DNA from: Stigmatella aurantiaca DW4/3-1
GTDB lineage: Bacteria > Myxococcota > Myxococcia > Myxococcales > Myxococcaceae
DNA: 64,000 nt
Assembly (NCBI RefSeq): GCF_000165485.1
Contig: NC_014623.1
Coordinates: 4,793,501-4,857,500 of the forward strand
Direction of reading: 5' to 3'
Numbering within the stretch: position 1 is the first letter of the stretch; every line of letters starts with the position of its first letter. Below are positions 6,965 through 15,615 of the stretch, one piece after another. A program made the position numbers and the translations under genes. The notes below the pieces were generated by a model that saw nothing but the letters and a program-made list of their open reading frames with translations, was not told the DNA's origin and did not search any database.

Positions 6965-9733
6965 TCAGGGGGCCCAGGGGGGCACGACGTTCCAGGTGGC
7001 ATCCGCGCTGAAGCTCTCGGGAGAGTCCCAGTTGCTTCCGATCCCCGCGGCGATCCACACCTCGGAGACGGCATGGCGGAGGTAGCGTCCGGGGAAGTTG
7101 AAGGACTCGAAGGAGACGCCAGTGCCAGACAGACCCGGCTGGGCGCAGAAGGTGGCGTCCTGATTGAAGATCACCGAGCCGTCGGGTGTGTCCTTGCGGA
7201 TGCGGCTGTTGGAGTGTCTCAGGTACTGGCCAGGGTAGTTGCGCGACTCGAACGAATAGCAGCTCGACTCGGCCAGGCCGGGCACGAGCTTGAAGGTCGC
7301 ATCCTGCTTGAGCGTGGCGTTGCTGGCGCCGTCCACCACGGCGGTGACGCCCAGGCTGTCGATGTGGCGCAGGTACCGGTTGGTGTAGCCCGCCGTCGTC
7401 ACCTGAATGGACTGGAATGTTCCCTGAGGCACGTTCGCGTTGCTCTGCCACCAGGGCACGGTGATGCCCCAGACCGCATCCTGACGGAAGCCCAGGGTGT
7501 CGCTGAACGCATCGACCCAGACCTCACTGTTGCGGTGGCGCAGATAGAAGCCAGGTTTGTTCTTGGACTCCAGCGAAACGCCGGGGGAGCCATCGAGCGC
7601 CGGGCGAACGCAGAAGGTGGCGTCCTGGTCGAAGAGGGCCGTGCCATCCCTGGGGTCTCTGCGGACGCGGCTGTTGAAGTGCCGCAGGTAGCTGCCGGGG
7701 AAGTTGCGTGGCTCGAAGGAGTAGCAGGCGGCGTCCGCCAGTCCTGGCACGATCTTGAAGGTCGTGTCCTGCTTGAGCGTGCCATTGCTGGCGCTGTTCA
7801 CCACCTCGGTGACGCCCAGGCTCTCGAAGTGGCGCAGGTACCGGTTGGTGTAGCCCGGCACCATCACTTGCAAGGAGCGGTATTGGTTCAGGGGCAGCGG
7901 CCCTTGCGTGTTGAGCTGGCGCGAGGCGGCGATCAGGTTGAGGTGCGCCGTACGCACCTGATTGGCATCCACCTTGACGATGGCGCGGTCGTAGGTGAGC
8001 ACCCCGTTGATTTCTCCCTCCACGTCGGTGATCTCGGTGTAGACGGCCGCGCTCAGGCCAGGCCTGTTCATCAGGGGTTGGATGGACTTGATGAGGCCCA
8101 CGTAACGGCTGGTGAGCGTCGCGCTGTCCGGCACCTCCTCGTAGCTGAAGAAGTTGCCGTTGGGGTTCCACAGGTGGCCCGCGACCTTCAGGCCCAGGCC
8201 GCCGAACTCGCCCACCACCGCGGCGCGCGTGGCCGAAGGGGGCGGGGATCCCGGGCCCACGTAGACGTGCCAATCCACCAGGTCGCCGTTGCCGCCGTCC
8301 ACCGCGTTGCAGCAGTTGATGCCACTCATGTTGTCCACCAGGCGGGTGGAATCCCAGCCCTTCACCAGATCGGCCAACCGGGCCTGGTCGTACTGGCCCC
8401 AGCCCTCGTTCTGGATCACCCAGGTGATGACCGAAGGGGAGCTGCGGTGCTCATCCACCATCTCGCGCATCTCAAGTTCGAACTGGGTGCGCGCCGCGGC
8501 GGTGGGGCTCTTGCCGGAATCCATCGAGGGCATGTCTTGCCAGACGAGGATGCCCAGCTTGTCGGCCCAGTAGAACCAGCGCTGGGGCTCGACCTTGATG
8601 TGCTTGCGGATGAGGTTGTAGCCAAGGTCCTTGTGCTTCTGGATGTCGAACTTGAGGGCCGCGTCCGTGGGCGCGGTGTAGATGCCGTCCGGCCAGTAGC
8701 CCTGGTCCAGGGTACCGATCTGGAAGACGAACTGGCCATTGAGCACCGGGCGCAGCACACCGCCCACGAGCTTCAGGCCCACCGAGCGCATGCCGAAATA
8801 GCTCGTCACCTGATCGACGGTGGTGGTGCCACTCTTGAGGGAGACGCGCAGGTCGTAGAGGAAAGGGCTTTCAGGGGACCACAGCTTGGGGTTGGGGACG
8901 GGGATGCGAATCTCCCCGTCCACGTTGCCCACCGCGCTGCCCACCTGGGTGGTGCCGTCGAAGGCGACGGCCTCGACCGTCTGGCCCGCGAGGCCCGTGC
9001 CGCGCACGGTGAGGCGCAGGGCGGAGCCGGTCACGTCCGGCGTCATGTCCAGGCGGGTGATGCGAGCCGAGGGCGTGGGCTCCAGCCACACCGTCTGCCA
9101 GATGCCCGAGGCGGCCGTGTATTCGATGCCCTGTGGGTTGTTGGTCTGCTTGCCCACGGGCTGGGTGCCCGCGTCGGTGGGATCATAGACGCCCACGATG
9201 AGCTCGTTGGTGCCACCGTTGAGGTTGCCGGTGATGTCGAAGCTGAAGGCGTCGAAGCCTCCTTGGTGCGTGCCGACCCGCTGGCCATTGACATAGACGG
9301 TGGCCTCCCAATCCACGGCGCCAAAGTGAAGGTTGACGCGGCGGCCACTCCAGGCGGCGGGGACGGTGAAGGTGCGGCGGTACCACATGCGATCCTGGTG
9401 CCGCTTGATGCCGGAGAGGCCGGACTCGATGGGGAAGGGGACGAGGATGCTCTCGGCGAGGTTCTGGCCGAAGGGAGGCGTCTGGCCCGCGGTGGCGTTG
9501 CCGAACTGCCACTCGCCGTTGAGGTTCTGCCAGTCGGCGCGGACCATCTGCGGCCGGGGATATTCCGGCAGGGCGTTGGTGGTGGACACCTGGGAGGTCC
9601 ACTGCGTGGCCAAGGGGGGGGGCTTGGGCGCCCAGGCGGCGTGAGCGCCGTGGAGTGACAGCAAGCCACACAGCAGCGGCAGCAGCCGCAAGGAGGGGCT
9701 GCCCGCAGGTGCGAATCGGAGGGCTCGGTTCAT
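6965..9733 (-). CDS. Secreted glycoside hydrolase family 2 protein with two AbfB (CBM42-type) trefoils
   Basis: A 922-aa secreted enzyme of the beta-galactosidase/beta-glucuronidase clan. N-terminal signal peptide (about 1-33, ending GAHA). The GH2 sugar-binding and sandwich domains span about 60-330 (MWYRRTFTVP, GAVDWEATVYVNGQ), followed by a TIM barrel to about 610. Predicted acid/base Glu443 is in VIQNEGWG and nucleophile Glu509 in VVGEFGG. Two C-terminal AbfB-like beta-trefoils (about 625-760 and 775-915) each contain three YLRH-type subdomain repeats (GYTNRYLRH, then GSYLRH or GQYLRH, then GFYLRH or GRYLRH). AbfB modules usually bind arabinofuranose side chains, so a plant or complex heteroglycan is a plausible target. 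Exact sugar specificity cannot be read from sequence. Confidence 0.9.
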   Translation of the reverse strand: MNRALRFAPAGSPSLRLLPLLCGLLSLHGAHAAWAPKPPPLATQWTSQVSTTNALPEYPRPQMVRADWQNLNGEWQFGNATAGQTPPFGQNLAESILVPFPIESGLSGIKRHQDRMWYRRTFTVPAAWSGRRVNLHFGAVDWEATVYVNGQRVGTHQGGFDAFSFDITGNLNGGTNELIVGVYDPTDAGTQPVGKQTNNPQGIEYTAASGIWQTVWLEPTPSARITRLDMTPDVTGSALRLTVRGTGLAGQTVEAVAFDGTTQVGSAVGNVDGEIRIPVPNPKLWSPESPFLYDLRVSLKSGTTTVDQVTSYFGMRSVGLKLVGGVLRPVLNGQFVFQIGTLDQGYWPDGIYTAPTDAALKFDIQKHKDLGYNLIRKHIKVEPQRWFYWADKLGILVWQDMPSMDSGKSPTAAARTQFELEMREMVDEHRSSPSVITWVIQNEGWGQYDQARLADLVKGWDSTRLVDNMSGINCCNAVDGGNGDLVDWHVYVGPGSPPPSATRAAVVGEFGGLGLKVAGHLWNPNGNFFSYEEVPDSATLTSRYVGLIKSIQPLMNRPGLSAAVYTEITDVEGEINGVLTYDRAIVKVDANQVRTAHLNLIAASRQLNTQGPLPLNQYRSLQVMVPGYTNRYLRHFESLGVTEVVNSASNGTLKQDTTFKIVPGLADAACYSFEPRNFPGSYLRHFNSRVRRDPRDGTALFDQDATFCVRPALDGSPGVSLESKNKPGFYLRHRNSEVWVDAFSDTLGFRQDAVWGITVPWWQSNANVPQGTFQSIQVTTAGYTNRYLRHIDSLGVTAVVDGASNATLKQDATFKLVPGLAESSCYSFESRNYPGQYLRHSNSRIRKDTPDGSVIFNQDATFCAQPGLSGTGVSFESFNFPGRYLRHAVSEVWIAAGIGSNWDSPESFSADATWNVVPPWAP

Positions 9734-9890
9734 GGCAAGCCCATTTAAACTAATTTTACCTGAATTTCCAGGAGGGCGGTGATGGCTCTTCGAGCAAAGG
9801 CAGGGGCTGCCTCACGCTGCGGCGCGTTGAACGTGCTCCGGTTCGGCAGCCGCAGGTGCTGCCTCGGCTAAGTCGCTGGGCAGGGTGGGA

Positions 9891-10154
9891 TCAGCACTCG
9901 GTTGTGTAGGTTCCATCCCTCATCGCGTCGCAGCTGGCCTTCTCGATGCACTCGGCCAGCGTCTTGTCCGCGTCGGCCGCTTCGTCGGTGCACTCGGTAT
10001 CCGTCTCCGCGTTGCCGTCGCCGTCGCTGTAGGGGATGCCGCACTCCTTGTACTTGTCCTTGAGCGCGCTGCCCGCCTTCTCACACGCATCCGAGCAGCC
10101 CGTTCCCAGCAGTGCGGCCAGGCCGAGAAGACCTGCCGCCAGAAGCTTCTTCAT
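9891..10154 (-). CDS. Small cysteine-rich lipoprotein of unknown function
   Basis: Predicted 87-aa exported lipoprotein: Lys-Lys, a hydrophobic stretch (LLAAGLLGLAALLG) and lipobox GTGC. The mature part is acidic with several Cys (CSDAC, ECGIPY, TECTDE, AECIEKASC, TTEC), suggesting disulfides, and a DGDGNAETDTEC segment that could bind a metal. I chose ATG 10154 because it puts the signal peptide at the N terminus; an in-frame ATG at 10175 would add seven residues. No family recognised. It lies between the divergently oriented GH2/GxGYxYP genes and hutH and could be transcribed alone. Confidence 0.65.
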   Translation of the reverse strand: MKKLLAAGLLGLAALLGTGCSDACEKAGSALKDKYKECGIPYSDGDGNAETDTECTDEAADADKTLAECIEKASCDAMRDGTYTTEC

Positions 10155-10231
10155 TGGAGGGATCCCTTGTCTCATGGGCCCTACTTCACCCTCAGGGGCT
10201 CCCTTCTATCCACTTCTCTCTACGAGAACGT

Positions 10232-11764
10232 TCACTGTCCGCGTGTCGCGAGGCGGACTGCGTTCAGCAGCTCACCGGAATCGATGAGCGCGCTCACGGC
10301 CGCGATGTCCCGGTGGAGTTCCCGGTCCTTCTCCATGGTGGGGATCTTGCTCCGGATGAGCTCGTACGCCGCCTGGGGGCCCTTTCCTGCCCGGGTGGGC
10401 TGGCGGTAGTCCAGCGCCTGGGCGGCCACCAACAGCTCGATGGCAAGGCACGAGCGGGTGAAGTCGGCCACCTGCCGGCCCTTGAGCGCCGCCGTCATGC
10501 CCATGGAGACATGGTCCTCCCGGCCTGCGGAGGAGGGGATGGAGTCCACCGAGGCGGGGTGGCTGAGTACGCGGGACTCGGCGACCAGTGCGGCGCTCGT
10601 CACCTGGGCGATCATGAAGCCCGAGTTGAGCCCCGAGTTCTTCGCCAGGAACGGCGGAAGCCCTGACAGCGACGGGTTGACGAGCTGCTCCACGCGGCGC
10701 TCGCTGATGGCCGACAGCTGGGTGAGCGCCATGGCCGCGACATCCAGCGCCAGCGACACGGGCTGGCCGTGGAAGTTGCCGCCCGAGACGATGCGCTCGG
10801 TCTCCACGAACACCAGTGGGTTGTCCGTGGCGCTGTTGACCTCCACCTCCAGAATGCGCCGGGCAAAGGCCAGCCCCTCGCGCGCCGCGCCGTGCACTTG
10901 GGGCATGCAGCGCAAGCTGTAGGGGTCCTGCACTTTGCTGCAGTTCGCGTGGGTCTCCACCAGCGCGCTGTCCGCCAGCAGCTCGCGCAGGTGGGCGGCG
11001 CAGGCCTTCTGTCCCTCGTGGGCGCGCACTTCCTGAATTTCAGGGATGAAGGGCTTGTGGCTGCCCAGCAGCCCCTCCAAGGTCATCGCCCCGGCGAGAT
11101 CCGCCAGCTCCGCCAGCATCTCGGCGCGCAGTTGGAGCAGGGTGCCCACCGCGCACATGGCCTGGGTGCCGTTGACGAGCGCCAGCCCCTCCTTGGCCTC
11201 CAGCACCACGGGCTTCAGCCCCGCGCGCTCCAGCGCTTGGCCTCCCGGTAGCCGCTCGCCCTGGTAGAAGGCCTCGCCCTCGCCGATGAAGACCAGCGCC
11301 AGGTGCGCCAGGGGGGCCAGATCCCCCGAGGCCCCCACGCTGCCGCGCTCGGGCACCACAGGCACCACGTCGCGGTTGAGCATCTCCAGCGCGAGCGCCA
11401 GCGTCTCGGGCCGGATGCCCGAGTAGCCCTTGGCCAGCACGTTGCAGCGCAGCAAGAGCAGCACCCGGGCCTCGGGCAGCGGCAGCGGCGAGCCCACCCC
11501 GGCGGCGTGCGAGAGGATGAGGTTGCGCTGCAACTCACGCAGGTCCTTCTTCTCGATGCGGACCTCGGCCAGCGTCCCAAAGCCGGTGTTGATGCCGTAG
11601 GAGGGAGCGTCCCCGGCGGCCACCCGGTCCACCAGCTCGCGGGCGGCCTTCACCCGGGCGGCGGCGGCGGGGGTCAGCTCCACGGTGACGGTGTGACGGG
11701 CGACCTGGAGGATCTCCTCCAGCTTCAGGGTGTCTCCATCGATGAGCAAGCGGGGGCGGGACAT
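10232..11764 (-). CDS. hutH: Histidine ammonia-lyase
   Basis: 510 aa, the usual length of HutH, which deaminates L-histidine to trans-urocanate, the first step of histidine degradation. The motif [14 protein letters not shown] holds the Ala-Ser-Gly triplet (about 145-147) that cyclises into the MIO cofactor. The N-terminal [11 protein letters not shown] segment supplies the catalytic Tyr, and [12 protein letters not shown] is the conserved C-terminal active-site segment. ATG 11764 has a GGAG 5-6 bases upstream. No other hut genes are in the window, so histidine catabolism genes are not clustered here. It is divergent from lysC with about 100 bases between the start codons. Confidence 0.95.
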   Translation of the reverse strand: MSRPRLLIDGDTLKLEEILQVARHTVTVELTPAAAARVKAARELVDRVAAGDAPSYGINTGFGTLAEVRIEKKDLRELQRNLILSHAAGVGSPLPLPEARVLLLLRCNVLAKGYSGIRPETLALALEMLNRDVVPVVPERGSVGASGDLAPLAHLALVFIGEGEAFYQGERLPGGQALERAGLKPVVLEAKEGLALVNGTQAMCAVGTLLQLRAEMLAELADLAGAMTLEGLLGSHKPFIPEIQEVRAHEGQKACAAHLRELLADSALVETHANCSKVQDPYSLRCMPQVHGAAREGLAFARRILEVEVNSATDNPLVFVETERIVSGGNFHGQPVSLALDVAAMALTQLSAISERRVEQLVNPSLSGLPPFLAKNSGLNSGFMIAQVTSAALVAESRVLSHPASVDSIPSSAGREDHVSMGMTAALKGRQVADFTRSCLAIELLVAAQALDYRQPTRAGKGPQAAYELIRSKIPTMEKDRELHRDIAAVSALIDSGELLNAVRLATRGQ

Positions 11765-11806
11765 GAGAGCTCCAAGGATTCACGGTACTTATACGCAACG
11801 TCGTCT

Positions 11807-11836
11807 TTGACACGCGGGGGATGCGCCCAATAGGGT
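11807..11836 (+). promoter_or_regulatory. Likely housekeeping promoter of lysC
   Basis: TTGACA at 11807-11812, an 18-base spacer, and TAGGGT at 11831-11836, placing transcription start near 11843. It overlaps an in-frame ATG at 11821, which argues that translation begins at TTG 11869. Confidence 0.55.
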
Positions 11837-11868
11837 CCGCGCGTCAAGCAGGAAGGGGCACAAGCGCC

Positions 11869-13125
11869 TTGGCACTTATCGTCCAGAAGTACGGTGGAAC
11901 CTCGGTCGGCGACACTGAGCGCATCAAGAACGTGGCGAAGCGTTGCATCGCGGCCCAGAAAGCCGGACATGACGTGGTGGTCGTGGTCTCTGCGATGTCG
12001 GGAGAGACCAACCGGCTGCTCAAGCTCGTGTCGCAGATCACCGATCGGCCCAACGAGCGTGAGCAAGACGTCGTGGTGGCCACTGGAGAGCAGGTCTCCA
12101 TCGGGCTCGTGGCGCTGGCCATCCAGGCGCAGAAGCGCAAGGCGGTGAGCTTCCTGGGGCACCAGGTCCGCATCACCACCGACAGCACTTTCTCCAAGGC
12201 CCGCATCAAGAGCATCGATGCCGAGCGCATCGTCGATGCGCTGAAGAAGAAGAACATCGTCGTCGTGGCGGGCTTCCAGGGCCAGGACGAGGAAGGCAAC
12301 GTCACCACGCTGGGCCGGGGCGGTTCGGACACCACGGCGGTGGCCCTGGCGGCCGCGCTCAAGGCGGATGCCTGTGAGATCTACACGGACGTGGACGGCG
12401 TCTACACCACCGACCCCAACATGGTCCCCCAGGCGCGCAAGCTCGAGCGCATCTCGTATGAGGAGATGCTGGAACTGGCGAGCGTGGGCGCCAAGGTGCT
12501 GCAGATCCGTTCGGTCGAGTTCGCGATGAAGTACAAGGTGCCGCTCTGGGTGAAGTCCTCGTTCACGGACGATCCCGGCACGCTGGTGTGTGAGGAGGAC
12601 GCTGCGATGGAAGACGTGCTGGTCAGTGGAATCGCCTACGACAAGAACGAGTCGAAGATTGCCATCCGGGGCGTGCCGGATGTTCCCGGCGTGGCGGCGA
12701 AGATCTTCGGTGCGCTCGACGAGCAGAGCATCGTCGTGGATCTCATCGTCCAGAACGTCTCCAAGGATGGCCGCACGGATGTGACCTTCACCGTGGGCAA
12801 GGCGGACCTCGCCAAGACCAAGGACGTGGTGAAGAAGATCGCCAAGGCCGTCAAGGCCGAGGGCGTGGAGACCGATGATCACGTCTCCAAGGTGTCCATC
12901 GTGGGCGTGGGGATGCGCAACCACTCCGGCGTGGCGGCGAAGATGTTCAAGGTGCTCGCGGGGGCCGGCGTCAACGTGCAGATGATCTCCACCTCGGAGA
13001 TCAAGGTCTCCTGCGTCATCCACTCCAACTACACGGAGCTGGCGGTCCGCTCGCTGCACACCGCGTTCGGCCTGGACAAGCCCGAGTCGGGGGCTGTCGC
13101 CGAGGTCGTCTCCCTCAAGGGGTGA
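11869..13125 (+). CDS. lysC: Aspartate kinase
   Basis: Phosphorylates L-aspartate, the committed step to lysine, threonine, methionine and diaminopimelate. The N-terminal kinase motif [12 protein letters not shown], the [18 protein letters not shown] motif and the aspartate-binding region [12 protein letters not shown] are intact. Two ACT-type regulatory domains follow (about residues 265-418), which normally mediate feedback inhibition by lysine and/or threonine. I start at TTG 11869 because a GGAAGGGG ribosome-binding site lies 10 bases upstream, the family normally begins [10 protein letters not shown], and the more upstream ATG falls within the predicted promoter. About 418 aa, typical length. 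Its stop codon abuts the ComEA-like gene, suggesting translational coupling. Confidence 0.95.
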   Translation: MALIVQKYGGTSVGDTERIKNVAKRCIAAQKAGHDVVVVVSAMSGETNRLLKLVSQITDRPNEREQDVVVATGEQVSIGLVALAIQAQKRKAVSFLGHQVRITTDSTFSKARIKSIDAERIVDALKKKNIVVVAGFQGQDEEGNVTTLGRGGSDTTAVALAAALKADACEIYTDVDGVYTTDPNMVPQARKLERISYEEMLELASVGAKVLQIRSVEFAMKYKVPLWVKSSFTDDPGTLVCEEDAAMEDVLVSGIAYDKNESKIAIRGVPDVPGVAAKIFGALDEQSIVVDLIVQNVSKDGRTDVTFTVGKADLAKTKDVVKKIAKAVKAEGVETDDHVSKVSIVGVGMRNHSGVAAKMFKVLAGAGVNVQMISTSEIKVSCVIHSNYTELAVRSLHTAFGLDKPESGAVAEVVSLKG

Positions 13126-13127
13126 TC

Positions 13128-13538
13128 GTGAACCGCACCGGCGCACTGGCCGCCGCCACGTTGGGGTTGATGGTGCTGGGGGGGCTGGCGCGGTGGCAGT
13201 GGCCGAGCGCTTCGCCCGCGCTGGATTGCGAGCCCGCGGCGGTCCGGATGGTGGGTGGCATTGCCCACTGTGGCGAGGGCACCGTGCCCACGGGGGCCCA
13301 GGCCGTGGCGTTGGGGTTGAAGCTGGATCTCAACGCCGCCTCGGAGGAAGAGCTGGCCCAGCTCTCGGGCGTCGGGCGCTCGCTGGCACGAAAGCTGGTG
13401 GAGGCGCGGGAGGCCCAGGGCCGCTTCACGAGCTGGGAGGAGGTAGACGCCGTCTCGGGCGTCGGTCCTGGCAAGTTGGAGACCCTTCGGGCAGCCACGG
13501 AGCTACGAGAGACGCCACCTCCTGGAGGTGTGTGGTAA
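13128..13538 (+). CDS. ComEA-like helix-hairpin-helix DNA-binding protein
   Basis: About 136 aa. An N-terminal hydrophobic segment (GALAAATLGLMVLGGLA) anchors or exports the protein. The C-terminal half (about 65-128) is a double helix-hairpin-helix like that of ComEA: LDLNAASEEELAQLSGVG, GRFTSWEEVDAVSGVGPGK. Such proteins bind double-stranded DNA in the periplasm during natural transformation, though many stand-alone family members have unknown roles. GTG 13128 follows AAGGGG and is preferred; GTG 13122 overlaps the lysC stop and is the alternative. It is effectively fused in transcription to lysC, an unusual partner with no obvious shared pathway. Confidence 0.8.
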   Translation: MNRTGALAAATLGLMVLGGLARWQWPSASPALDCEPAAVRMVGGIAHCGEGTVPTGAQAVALGLKLDLNAASEEELAQLSGVGRSLARKLVEAREAQGRFTSWEEVDAVSGVGPGKLETLRAATELRETPPPGGVW

Positions 13539-13547
13539 GCACGCAGA

Positions 13548-15449
13548 GTGCAGATCGCATGCCCTCAATGCTCGATGCGGTATGACCTCGACCCCCGGTT
13601 GTTGCCGCCCACGGGAGCGTCGGTGCAATGCACGCGGTGCAGCTTCGTCTTCACGGCGACCCCAGCGGGCCAAGTGCTTCTTCCGGGCCAGACGGCCAGT
13701 CCTCCCGGCACCAAGGCTCCGGCGGGGAACCGGTCTTCCTCGCTCAACAGCACGATGCTCTTTGGGGGCGCTCCCTCGAAGGCCGCGCACGCGGCGGGTT
13801 CCCAAGAGGACGTGACGCCGGTGTATGGCACCGCCGCCGTCCAAGAGGGGTCGGACGAGGGGGAAAGAACGCCCGCTTTTGGGACCTCGCTTCCCGATTC
13901 GAAGGGCGCATCGGCCTCTCCTTCCCAGACGACCCAGGTGTTTGGGGTGCTTCCTCAAGCCTCGGCGGCTTCGCTGGGCAAGACCCAGGTGTTTGGGGCG
14001 CAGCCGCCGCGCTCTTCGCCCAGCACGACCCAGGTGTTTGGGGCAGCCTCGATTCCCCAGGCGGCTCCGCCCAGCACGACCCAGGTGTTTGGGGCAGCCT
14101 CGATTCCTCAGGCGGCTCCGCCCAGTACGACCCAGGTGTTTGGCGCGGCTTCAATTCCCCAGGCGGCTCCGCCCAGCACGACCCAGGTGTTTGGGGCGGC
14201 CTCGATTCCCCAGGCGGCCCCCCCCAGCACGACCCAGGTGTTTGGCGCGGCGCAGCTCCGGTCGGCGGAGAAGGCGGCTGGAAGCGTCCCTGCCTCGGGT
14301 GAGGCAGGGAAGGTTCTTCCTCCGGGACTGCGCGAGAGGAAGGCCTCGCCGGATGTTCCCTGGAGCACGCCTGAAGCGAGTGCGGAGTCCCGGTCATCGC
14401 TGCCATCCTTGCCGCCGGATTTCGCGAGCCCGCGGGGCGGAAGCCCTTCGTCCGCGCGCTCAGCCGCGGCATTGGAGCTTCCTCCCGAGTTGCTCCTGCC
14501 CAACCGGCCGTCAGGTGCCAAATCGCCCAAAGAGTTTGTGGAAGGGGGCGGGGGACGGGAGCGGCTCCTGATTGTGTTGGCCGCCGCGGTGGTGCTCGGC
14601 CTGACTGCTTGGTTGACGTATCCGGCCTGGCGCAACCGAGCCTCGGAACTGCCCCCCGAAGCGGTGAGCGCCAAGGACGAAGCGGTGCTCCTGCTGCGGC
14701 GCGACGATCAGGCCTCGCTCACCCAAGCCGTCGAGCGGTTGCGCAAGCTGGTGGGCAAGTATCCGAAGTACACGGAGGCTCAGGCGGAACTGGTGGTCGC
14801 GTTGGCCTTGCGTCTGGATGACACGAAGGCCGAACTCGAGTGGATAGAAAGCGAGGAGACGCGGCTGCGCCAGGGGATCTCCGCGCTGGAGAAGGAGAAG
14901 TCCCTGGGGGATTGGAACAGCCGGGTCAACGCGAAGAAGGAGGAGCTGGAGGGGGTGCGAAAGCAGCGTCCGCCGCTGGAGGCCACCGCGGCGGAGCTGA
15001 CCCAGCAGCTCGAAGAGGCCGGTGCCGTCATCCGGAAGGCTCCCGAGACCGAGCCGGCCTCCGACGTGCTGGCGCGGCTGAAGGCCCAGGCGATCCAAGG
15101 AGGCGTGATGGGCGGCCCCTCGGCGCTGGGGATGGCCGAGCGGTTTCGCAAGGTGGAGAACCCGGTGCACTGGAGCGCCGTGGCATTCGCCGAGCAGGGC
15201 CTCAACACGGTGGTGACACCGGACGTGCTGGTGAAGTTGTCCGACGAGCTGACCCGGGTGCGGGGCCGGGACAGTACCTTCCTTCGTGTCTATGTCCTGG
15301 AGGCGAGGATGGCCCTTCGGTTGGGAGATCCCTCGGCCGCGAAGGCGCTTCTGGATGCGGTGATGGCCCTCAACCCCCATCACACGCTTGCTCGCAAGCT
15401 CCGGCAGTGGGCGATCTCCCTCCAGGAAGCCACCGCGCCCAGTCCCTGA
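13548..15449 (+). CDS. Zinc-ribbon (MJ0042-type) membrane protein with TTQVFG repeats
   Basis: 633 aa, GTG start. Domain order: an N-terminal MJ0042-like zinc ribbon (CPQC at 5-8, CTRC near 28-31), a low-complexity cytoplasmic linker with seven TQVFG units (about 130-235), five of them in a near-perfect 17-residue tandem array, a basic/proline region, a single transmembrane helix (about 346-365, LLIVLAAAVVLGLTAWL), and a C-terminal helical, TPR-like region with coiled-coil stretches (about 380-625). This resembles a family common in myxobacteria whose zinc-ribbon proteins carry Pro/Thr linkers; the function is not known to me. The repeats look like potential Thr-phosphorylation/FHA-docking motifs. 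No strong Shine-Dalgarno is visible at GTG, so the start rests on the Cys motif. Confidence 0.75.
   Translation: MQIACPQCSMRYDLDPRLLPPTGASVQCTRCSFVFTATPAGQVLLPGQTASPPGTKAPAGNRSSSLNSTMLFGGAPSKAAHAAGSQEDVTPVYGTAAVQEGSDEGERTPAFGTSLPDSKGASASPSQTTQVFGVLPQASAASLGKTQVFGAQPPRSSPSTTQVFGAASIPQAAPPSTTQVFGAASIPQAAPPSTTQVFGAASIPQAAPPSTTQVFGAASIPQAAPPSTTQVFGAAQLRSAEKAAGSVPASGEAGKVLPPGLRERKASPDVPWSTPEASAESRSSLPSLPPDFASPRGGSPSSARSAAALELPPELLLPNRPSGAKSPKEFVEGGGGRERLLIVLAAAVVLGLTAWLTYPAWRNRASELPPEAVSAKDEAVLLLRRDDQASLTQAVERLRKLVGKYPKYTEAQAELVVALALRLDDTKAELEWIESEETRLRQGISALEKEKSLGDWNSRVNAKKEELEGVRKQRPPLEATAAELTQQLEEAGAVIRKAPETEPASDVLARLKAQAIQGGVMGGPSALGMAERFRKVENPVHWSAVAFAEQGLNTVVTPDVLVKLSDELTRVRGRDSTFLRVYVLEARMALRLGDPSAAKALLDAVMALNPHHTLARKLRQWAISLQEATAPSP
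14019..14250 (+). repeat. 51-bp tandem repeat encoding PSTTQVFGAASIPQAAP
   Basis: Four full 51-bp units starting at about 14019, 14070, 14121 and 14172, plus a partial fifth unit, differ by only a few bases. Each encodes the same 17 residues with a TTQVFG core. Two diverged TQVFG units precede the array (13930-14000). In-frame length means copy-number changes would not disrupt the gene. Confidence 0.92.
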
Positions 15450-15578
15450 CACGGTTTCAGCCTCCAGGCGGCAGGGGCTGGAAGAAGTTCAGAGTCACAC
15501 GCCTTCTCAGCGCTTGAGAGGGCGGTTCCCCGAGCGGCGCAGGCCCCTCCTGTCCCGGCATACCCCTTGCTACCTCCC

Positions 15579-15600
15579 TTCCGGGTTCAAGGACCCGGAA
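15579..15600 (+). other. Perfect hairpin just upstream of the GT2 start
   Basis: TTCCGGGT and ACCCGGAA form an 8-bp stem with a 6-base loop, ending 4 bases before the GGAGG ribosome-binding site of the glycosyltransferase. It has no T-tract. It may be a translation-tuning or mRNA-stability element; this is inferred from position only. Confidence 0.35.
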
Positions 15601-15615
15601 CATGGAGGCAAGGTG

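Noticed and set aside
4946-9658. A very long open frame on the plus strand opposite the GxGYxYP and GH2 genes (over 1500 codons).
   Set aside because: Composition is that expected opposite high-GC coding sequence, and no domain motifs are visible; the minus-strand genes have signal peptides, catalytic motifs and family lengths.
14019-14250. Tandem 51-bp repeats considered as a CRISPR array.
   Set aside because: Repeats are contiguous with no spacers and lie in frame inside a gene.
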